Positions 58,600 to 64,000 of a stretch of 64,000 nt of DNA are shown here, one piece after another. Within the stretch, counting starts at the first letter, position 1, and each line of letters opens with the position of its first letter. The DNA is from Hydrogenovibrio thermophilus (GTDB taxonomy: Bacteria > Pseudomonadota > Gammaproteobacteria > Thiomicrospirales > Thiomicrospiraceae): the NCBI RefSeq assembly GCF_004028275.1, contig NZ_CP035033.1:124001-188000 (forward strand), in the 5' to 3' direction. The notes beneath the pieces were generated by a model, which was not told the DNA's origin, made no database searches, and saw nothing but the letters and a program-made list of their open reading frames with translations. The position numbers were made by a program, and so were the translations under genes.

Positions 58600-58602
58600 G
58601 AT

Positions 58603-58626
58603 AAGGCACCGTCAGGTGCCTTTTTT
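58603..58626 (+). terminator. Intrinsic terminator after the adhesin
   Basis: Stem AAGGCACC (58603-58610) / GGTGCCTT (58615-58622), loop GTCA, then a T run to 58626. Confidence 0.88.
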
Positions 58627-58725
58627 ATTCGAGTGTCAGGAACTAGGTTGTCAGCAAAAACTTAATTCGTTGTTTCATTTTTTTGATAATATGAATTTTC
58701 ATAAAACTGCGTAGGTTCGTTTGTT

Positions 58726-60099
58726 ATGTCTCAGACCCGGTCTGTCAAAAATCCGATTTACATTCAGGATGATTTATCGGACATCAAGTTGCTTTGTGAA
58801 GAAGGTTCCTTATCGGTATTCACCGCCAAGCAAACTTCTGAAAGCGGAGACAGCAAACAAACCGTGCGGGTGTTGACGGACATTCACAATCACTATGCAC
58901 TGAAGCGCGAAAAAGACCTGCTGCATTATCTCAACAAATTTTCTGATGATTTTCCCAAGTTCAACGAAATCCGAAAGGAAGGCTTCAGTTACCTGAAGTT
59001 TTTCGATTTTGTCGGTAAAAAAAGCTTAAAAGACGTTGTTAAGAAAAAAGGCGTTTTGTCACCGGAAGAAGCCAAAAAACTTCTGGAACACATGGTTTCC
59101 GCGCTTGATAAGGTGCACGGCGTCGGGTTTGTGCACACGCGCATCCGCCCGGAAAACATCATCGCCGGAAAAGACCATTATTATCTGGTCGACTGGGGCG
59201 GCGCGATTCCCGCCTTGTCGTCGTTTGAAACCGAAGTCCTGCTCGGCGACCAAAAATATTGCCCGCCGGAGCGTTTAAACGGTGAATACGATGCCGCCGG
59301 CGACATTTATCTTTTGGGGTGTGTTCTGTATTTTGCCTTGACCGGCAAACACATTTATCGCCTGAATAAGGTGGAGCATTACTTCGACCAATTGTATGCC
59401 CATGCGTTCCATACGCCGCGTAAGCTGAATGCGTTGCCGGTGTTTTGGCGACAATTGATTGTCTGGATGACGCAAAAATCGCCCAAAGATCGGCCAGGCC
59501 TGGTCGATTTACAACAATGGTTGAAAGATGAAAGTGTGCCGAAAGAAATCCGTCAACAAAAACCGGAAACCGTTAAAGGCTTTCCGGAAGACAGTTTGGC
59601 GGTGCTGGCCGACTCGCATTATCTGTACGCGTTGTTCAAAAAGGCCACATTGCACGATGCTTCCGGCGACGTTGAATCGGCCTTTAATCTCTATGAAACC
59701 TGCGCTTTCCGAGGCTATACCCGAGCGGAAAACAACCTCGGGCTGATGTATGAAAAAGGTAAGGTTGTGCGTCAGTCTTACATCAAAGCGATGAATATGT
59801 TTTATCAGGCTTATGAAAAGGGTAACCCTTATGGCGCTTACAATCTGGGCTATATTTTTGAAAAAGGCTGGGGCGTCGACGTTAATTTAGCCAAAGCGTA
59901 TCAGCTTTATAAATACGCCGCCATGCGCGGTCATCTTGCGGCGCAGAACCGGTTGGGTGAATGTTACCTGGACGGCAAAGGGGTGGATGTCGACGTGGTT
60001 CAGGCCCGTTTCTGGTTCGGTATGGCGGCACACTACGGCAATGAGATGGCCTCTCAAAATATCCGTCGGTTGCTGACCGAAACCCGCCGCGCGGTCTGA
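58726..60099 (+). CDS. Pseudokinase-like protein with Sel1 repeats
   Basis: 457 residues. The first about 265 have a Ser/Thr kinase fold, but the catalytic loop reads HTRIRPEN (137-144) where active kinases have HRDxKPEN: the catalytic Asp is Arg and the Lys is Arg. The glycine loop is not recognisable. The metal Asp is kept (DWG, 156-158), as is PPE. The C-terminus has at least three Sel1-like repeats (AENNLGLMYEKGK; GAYNLGYIFEKGW; AQNRLGECYLDGK), a scaffold for protein binding. It is probably a catalytically dead, cytoplasmic scaffold. It follows the adhesin by 127 bases, after a terminator. Confidence 0.8.
   Translation: MSQTRSVKNPIYIQDDLSDIKLLCEEGSLSVFTAKQTSESGDSKQTVRVLTDIHNHYALKREKDLLHYLNKFSDDFPKFNEIRKEGFSYLKFFDFVGKKSLKDVVKKKGVLSPEEAKKLLEHMVSALDKVHGVGFVHTRIRPENIIAGKDHYYLVDWGGAIPALSSFETEVLLGDQKYCPPERLNGEYDAAGDIYLLGCVLYFALTGKHIYRLNKVEHYFDQLYAHAFHTPRKLNALPVFWRQLIVWMTQKSPKDRPGLVDLQQWLKDESVPKEIRQQKPETVKGFPEDSLAVLADSHYLYALFKKATLHDASGDVESAFNLYETCAFRGYTRAENNLGLMYEKGKVVRQSYIKAMNMFYQAYEKGNPYGAYNLGYIFEKGWGVDVNLAKAYQLYKYAAMRGHLAAQNRLGECYLDGKGVDVDVVQARFWFGMAAHYGNEMASQNIRRLLTETRRAV
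59494..59503. repeat. CCAGGCCTGG palindrome
   Basis: Perfect copy inside the pseudokinase gene, read as PGL. Confidence 0.85.
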
Positions 60100-60101
60100 C
60101 A

Positions 60102-60560
60102 TCAAAGGTCGGTGTCGGATGTTGCTTTCGGCTTGTCGCCGGTTTTGAATAAAGCGCTGTTCTCTTTTAAATCCGCCGTCAGACGTTTCAACCATTGATT
60201 CAAGACCGGCATTTCGTGATGGGTGATTTCCAACACATCCGCCAAACGGTAAGACGATAATGGATAACCGGCACTCATACAGGCCGCTTTAATCAAAAAT
60301 AAGCGCTCTTCCTGGCGAAATTCCGAGTTGGGAATGAAGTAGGTGCATTTCGCCAATAAAGTCGCTTTGAGGATGGGTTCCCAGTAGCTGGACGGGACTT
60401 TTTTGCGTTGCAGTAATTCTTTATCCGGTTCATTGGTTTGCAGAGCCATCAAGAGTTCGCCCAATGAATAGGTGCCCATGAAGTCCAGCGCAATGTCGCG
60501 GGCATGGGGCGGCAACTCATGAAGCAAGGCTTGCTCGAATTCGTTTTCGATTAAAGGCAT
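60102..60560 (-). CDS. Unknown soluble protein
   Basis: 152 residues, mostly helical, no signal or membrane helix, no family recognised. It is convergent with the pseudokinase gene, with only two bases between stops. No good ribosome site precedes ATG 60560, but codon use resembles the neighbours and the frame has no better alternative. Confidence 0.6.
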   Translation of the reverse strand: MPLIENEFEQALLHELPPHARDIALDFMGTYSLGELLMALQTNEPDKELLQRKKVPSSYWEPILKATLLAKCTYFIPNSEFRQEERLFLIKAACMSAGYPLSSYRLADVLEITHHEMPVLNQWLKRLTADLKENSALFKTGDKPKATSDTDL

Positions 60561-60699
60561 GGAAAAAGTCTTGTATAATGCAAAAAGTTCAAATCAATAA
60601 GCCTATTTTACCAATTCACAACTCGGTAAGATAACTTTAAAAAATAACGTCAAATCAAGCCGAATAGACTGAAAACCAACCTACTGAAGACAGGTCATT

Positions 60700-61218
60700 A
60701 TGAGCCAGCACCCTCTTGCACAATACTTAGATGCCGTGCCCGATTTCCCGAAGCAGGGTATCTTGTTTCAAGATATTTCACCGTTGTTGAAAACCCATTT
60801 CAAGGAAACCATCGACGCCATGTCCGGCCTTTTTACCGAAGCGGAATGGGCCGAAGTCGATTATCTGGTCGGCATCGAATCCCGCGGGTTTATTTTCGCC
60901 TCCGCGCTGGCCTACAAGCACGATAAAGGTTTTATCAAAGTGCGCAAGCCGGGCAAATTGCCGAATGTGCATTCTTCAATGGAGTACGGTTTGGAATACG
61001 GCTCCGATAAGCTGGAAATGCAAAAAGGCGATGGCAAAAAAGTGTTTTTATTCGATGACCTGGTCGCGACCGGCGGCTCTTTGCAAGCCACGATGAAACT
61101 ATGTGAAAAAGTCGGCTATGAAGTGATCGGCATCGGTTGTCTGGTGGACTTGAAAGCCCTGAACAGCTTCGAATACAACGGTATGAAAGCCCGCTCATTG
61201 ATTCAGTTTGACGACTGA
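60700..61218 (+). CDS. apt: Adenine phosphoribosyltransferase
   Basis: 172 residues, typical length. The PRPP-binding motif is FLFDDLVATGGSL (about 117-129); ESRGFIF and the N-terminal DFPKQGILFQDISPLL are Apt signatures. It converts adenine and PRPP to AMP in purine salvage. It ends at a bidirectional terminator shared with argH. A TATAAT at 60574-60579 may be its -10, with a poor -35. Confidence 0.95.
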   Translation: MSQHPLAQYLDAVPDFPKQGILFQDISPLLKTHFKETIDAMSGLFTEAEWAEVDYLVGIESRGFIFASALAYKHDKGFIKVRKPGKLPNVHSSMEYGLEYGSDKLEMQKGDGKKVFLFDDLVATGGSLQATMKLCEKVGYEVIGIGCLVDLKALNSFEYNGMKARSLIQFDD

Positions 61219-61249
61219 CGTTCCTCTATTTCAAGCCATTCTAAATATG

Positions 61250-61277
61250 AAAAACGCCCAGGCCTGGGCGTTTTTTT
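61250..61277. terminator. Bidirectional terminator built on the CCAGGCCTGG palindrome
   Basis: A 26-bp perfect palindrome (61250-61275) centred on CCAGGCCTGG, with A and T arms. It separates the convergent apt and argH genes and can serve both. Confidence 0.85.
61258..61267. repeat. CCAGGCCTGG palindrome
   Basis: Perfect intergenic copy forming the stem core of the apt/argH terminator. Confidence 0.85.
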
Positions 61278-61335
61278 GTATGGGACGAAAAGACGTGAAA
61301 AGCCGCGACGTGAAAAACCGCTATGGGTGGGCGCA

Positions 61336-62724
61336 TTAGAGTTCGGATTTGGCGCGTGCAATCGCCGCCTTAACCTGTTCCGGTGCCGTGCCGCCCAAAT
61401 GGCTTCGAGCCGACACCGATCCTTCCAACGTCAATACCTCAAAGACATCATCCGTGATGCTGCCGTGGAAGCCTTGCAAGGTTTCCAGCGACATTTCCGA
61501 TAAATCCTGCCCGGTTTTCAAACCATGCGCCACGGCCAGCCCGACCACTTCGTGCGCATCGCGGAACGGCAACCCTTTATTGACCAGATAATCCGCCAAA
61601 TCGGTGGCGGTTGAGAAGCCGCGTTTGGCCGCCTTATAGGTCACGTCACGATTGACGATAATGGCCGGCACCATGTCGGCAAACGCTCGCAAGCTGCCGC
61701 GTACGGTATCGACGGTGTCGAACAAGGGTTCCTTATCTTCCTGATTGTCCTTGTTGTACGCCAGCGGTTGGGACTTCATCAGCGTCAGCAAGCTGATCAG
61801 GTGGCCGTAAACGCGACCGGTTTTGCCGCGCACCAGCTCCGGTACATCCGGGTTCTTCTTTTGCGGCATGATGGACGAACCGGTACAGAAACGGTCCGGC
61901 AAATCGATGAAATTGAATTGCGCAGACGACCACAGCACTAGTTCTTCCGAAAAGCGCGATAAATGCATGAGGAAGGTGGCGGCAAAAGCCGTGAACTCGA
62001 TGGCGAAATCGCGGTCGGAGACACCGTCCAAGGAATTTTGCGAAATCCGTTCGAAGCCCAGCAATTCGGCGGTCATCTCGCGGTCAATCGGGTAGGTGGT
62101 GCCGGCCAGTGCCGCGGAGCCCAGCGGCATGGTGTTGACGCGCTTGCGGCAGTCTTCCAAACGTTCGACGTCGCGCTTGACCATTTCAAACCAAGCCATC
62201 ATATGGTGGCCGAAAGTGACCGGCTGGGCGGTTTGCAAGTGGGTAAAGCCCGGCATAATGGTGTCGGCTTCTTTTTCCGCCAGAGACAGGATGCCGTGTT
62301 GTAAACGCGTCATTTCCGGCAGAATGGCGTCAATCTCGTCTCGGATATAAAGGCGGATGTCGGTGGCGACCTGGTCGTTGCGGGAACGGCCGGTGTGCAA
62401 TTTCTTACCGGTGATGCCGATCAGGTCGGTCAAACGCGCCTCGATATTCATGTGAATGTCTTCTTGCTTGATCGACCATTCCATTTTGCCGCTTTCGATG
62501 TCGGCCTGAACCTGTCCGAGTCCCTGGATAATGTCTTCCCGCTCCTGTTCGGTCAGCAGGCCGACTTTGCATAACATGGTGGCATGAGCAATCGACCCTT
62601 GGATGTCCTGACGGTACATGCGTTTGTCGAATTGAATCGAGGCGGTGAACTCTTCGACGAAGGCGTCGGTGGCTTCACTGAAACGGGCACTGGACAGTTT
62701 TTCTTGGTTGTGTTGATTGCTCAT
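61336..62724 (-). CDS. argH: Argininosuccinate lyase
   Basis: 462 residues. The superfamily signature [12 protein letters not shown] is present, with [12 protein letters not shown] and the C-terminal lid region. It splits argininosuccinate into arginine and fumarate, the last step of arginine synthesis. A TATAAT on the minus strand (62784-62789) is a plausible -10. In many gammaproteobacteria argH lies close to hemC, as it does here. Confidence 0.96.
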   Translation of the reverse strand: MSNQHNQEKLSSARFSEATDAFVEEFTASIQFDKRMYRQDIQGSIAHATMLCKVGLLTEQEREDIIQGLGQVQADIESGKMEWSIKQEDIHMNIEARLTDLIGITGKKLHTGRSRNDQVATDIRLYIRDEIDAILPEMTRLQHGILSLAEKEADTIMPGFTHLQTAQPVTFGHHMMAWFEMVKRDVERLEDCRKRVNTMPLGSAALAGTTYPIDREMTAELLGFERISQNSLDGVSDRDFAIEFTAFAATFLMHLSRFSEELVLWSSAQFNFIDLPDRFCTGSSIMPQKKNPDVPELVRGKTGRVYGHLISLLTLMKSQPLAYNKDNQEDKEPLFDTVDTVRGSLRAFADMVPAIIVNRDVTYKAAKRGFSTATDLADYLVNKGLPFRDAHEVVGLAVAHGLKTGQDLSEMSLETLQGFHGSITDDVFEVLTLEGSVSARSHLGGTAPEQVKAAIARAKSEL

Positions 62725-62931
62725 AGTCTTTTCTTTGTGATATGCGTTTTAAAGGTTCAAATCTCTGAATGTATTTGGCGCCTATTATAAAGATTTCTGA
62801 ACGCACTTGCGGCACTCAATTTGCCTCACGACGGTCGCTGCCTCTCGTGGTGTGGAGGCGCCCACCGATTTTGCGCGTTTTCGGCGGCTTGGCGGGTGGT
62901 ATCAGAAGGGCCGAATAGGTCGCTAAAGCGG

Positions 62932-63462
62932 CTATTGTCCGGGCATGGCGTCCAGGCGTAACGGGTTACCCATCTTTTCATAGGCCTGATTCAGATGTTT
63001 ATGAATCAAGGTGGTGTAGAGTTCGATATTGGCAATGCCGACGATGTTCGCGGCTACTTTTTGCCCCTGACCGTCAATGAAAATCACCGTCGGCGTCAGG
63101 TCGGCCTTGTAACGACGTGCCAGTTCATCTTTGCGAATCGGTTGGCCGTTCATGTCGGGGATCGGTTGGTGTTCGTCGATGCTCAAATAGCGCATGAACA
63201 CCACTTTGCCGTCATAATCACCGCCCAAGGCCATGGGGTCGAGCACTTCTTCGCGCAGGATGTGGCAGAATTCACACCATTCGGCCCCGACGGTCAGCAT
63301 AATCGGCAGATTGCGTTCCCGTGCCTCAGCGGCCAGCTCTTGCAGGTTGGTCAGTTCTTTCAGCTTCGAATTCGCGGCGTAACCGGAGGCATTGGCCGCT
63401 TTATCGCAGCCGGCCAGAAACAGAATGGCCGTCAGCGCTGTGGCCAGTAATTTCAAATTCAA
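62932..63462 (-). CDS. Thioredoxin-like lipoprotein (SoxW-like)
   Basis: 176 residues with a lipoprotein signal (lipobox LAGC, Cys19) and a thioredoxin fold with active site CEFC (Cys63, Cys66) and a later cis-Pro block LTPTVIFID. It is an envelope disulfide reductase; SoxW-type proteins reduce partners in sulfur oxidation. The start is TTG 63462, favoured because GGAAGGAG lies 7 nt upstream. It is divergent from hemC. Confidence 0.78.
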   Translation of the reverse strand: MNLKLLATALTAILFLAGCDKAANASGYAANSKLKELTNLQELAAEARERNLPIMLTVGAEWCEFCHILREEVLDPMALGGDYDGKVVFMRYLSIDEHQPIPDMNGQPIRKDELARRYKADLTPTVIFIDGQGQKVAANIVGIANIELYTTLIHKHLNQAYEKMGNPLRLDAMPGQ

Positions 63463-63640
63463 ATTGCTTCTCCTTCCTCGCCAAAGCCAGGCATTTACTC
63501 AGACCTCCATTTTATCGAAAAAACGGCCGTCATTTTGAGTAAAATGGGGAACAATCATGCACAAACACAGACTGTTTTCAGGGAAATTAATCGATTGAAA
63601 ACGTTGTGCGACCATTCATATTCAATTTTCGGAAGGATCC

Positions 63641-64000
63641 ATGAAGAAAACCCTCAGAATCGCAACGCGAAAAAGCCCGCTGGCCATGTGGCAGGCCGAA
63701 TTTGTCAAAGCCGAACTCGAAAAGGCGCATCCCGGATTGACCGTGGAATTGCTGCCGATGTCGACCAAGGGCGACAAGATTCTCGACGTGCCGTTGGCGA
63801 AAATCGGCGGGAAAGGGCTGTTCACCAAGGAACTGGAAGATCGCATGATTGCGGGGGAAGCCGATATCGCCGTGCATTCGATGAAAGACGTGCCGATGGA
63901 ATTGCCGGAAGGGTTTGCGTTGGGCGCCATTTTGGAGCGTCACGAACCGACCGATGCCTTTGTGTCCAATCATTATGAACGTTTTGACGATTTACCGCAG
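63641..64000 (+). CDS. hemC: Hydroxymethylbilane synthase, N-terminal part
   Basis: 120 residues to the window edge. The N-terminus [20 protein letters not shown] and the block [21 protein letters not shown] are diagnostic of HemC (porphobilinogen deaminase), which builds the linear tetrapyrrole of haem synthesis. GGAAGGA precedes ATG 63641. The gene continues outside the window. Confidence 0.96.
   Translation, partial: MKKTLRIATRKSPLAMWQAEFVKAELEKAHPGLTVELLPMSTKGDKILDVPLAKIGGKGLFTKELEDRMIAGEADIAVHSMKDVPMELPEGFALGAILERHEPTDAFVSNHYERFDDLPQ

Noticed and set aside
1-64000. tRNA, rRNA, integrase or prophage genes
   Set aside because: None was recognised by sequence; only the low-GC gene and the inverted-repeat element hint at transfer.

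Overview
The window reads as chromosomal DNA of a gammaproteobacterium. The evidence is a RegB/RegA-type redox kinase pair, a CmoA/CmoB/CmoM tRNA wobble set, Aas/LplT, TrxC with its zinc ribbon, and origin-side housekeeping genes (apt, argH, hemC). The protein style and the SoxW-like thioredoxin suggest a marine sulfur oxidiser of the Thiomicrospira/Hydrogenovibrio group; that assignment is inference. No rRNA, tRNA, CRISPR array, integrase or complete insertion sequence is seen.

Layout. 1-3 kb: end of a TonB-dependent receptor and a membrane polyferredoxin. 3-5 kb: RegA/RegB-like pair. 5-9 kb: secreted HAD phosphatase, serine-type sulfatase and its radical-SAM maturase. 9.5-13 kb: LplT-like transporter and Aas. 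13-20 kb (minus): a complete Bat operon (moxR, DUF58, DUF4381, VWA, VWA-TPR, batD). 20-24 kb: a periplasmic-binding lipoprotein translationally coupled to a hybrid histidine kinase. 24-30 kb: cmoB, cmoA, a low-GC TIGR02391-like gene, an MltC-like transglycosylase, a membrane-anchored nuclease and cmoM. 30-34.5 kb: a diguanylate cyclase, a periplasmic hydrolase, and an ArsR-rhodanese regulator divergent from an MFS transporter. 34.7-41.8 kb (plus): a second, diverged Bat operon in the same gene order. 42-43.7 kb: TrxC, small proteins and a candidate small RNA. 43.9-58.6 kb: a LapA-type giant adhesin with 29 tandem 288-bp repeats. 58.7-64 kb: a pseudokinase-Sel1 protein, apt, argH, a SoxW-like thioredoxin and the start of hemC.

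Three signals are not explained by ordinary gene content. The 10-bp palindrome CCAGGCCTGG occurs 19 times, where about 0.06 would be expected by chance; it lies in coding sequence in all three reading frames and forms the core of two intrinsic terminators. Three perfect parS-like sites (GTTTCACGTGAAAC) and one degenerate site all lie inside the two Bat operons, which suggests an origin-proximal ParB-loading region. The adhesin repeat array looks almost base-identical and carries four single- or double-T insertions that cancel in pairs.

How the genes work together: much of the window concerns the cell envelope and its sensing (Bat complexes, phospholipid repair, murein lysis, adhesin, redox and solute sensors). 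The adhesin has a LapG-type dialanine site, so c-di-GMP-controlled release is likely, but lapD, lapG and its type I secretion system are not in the window.
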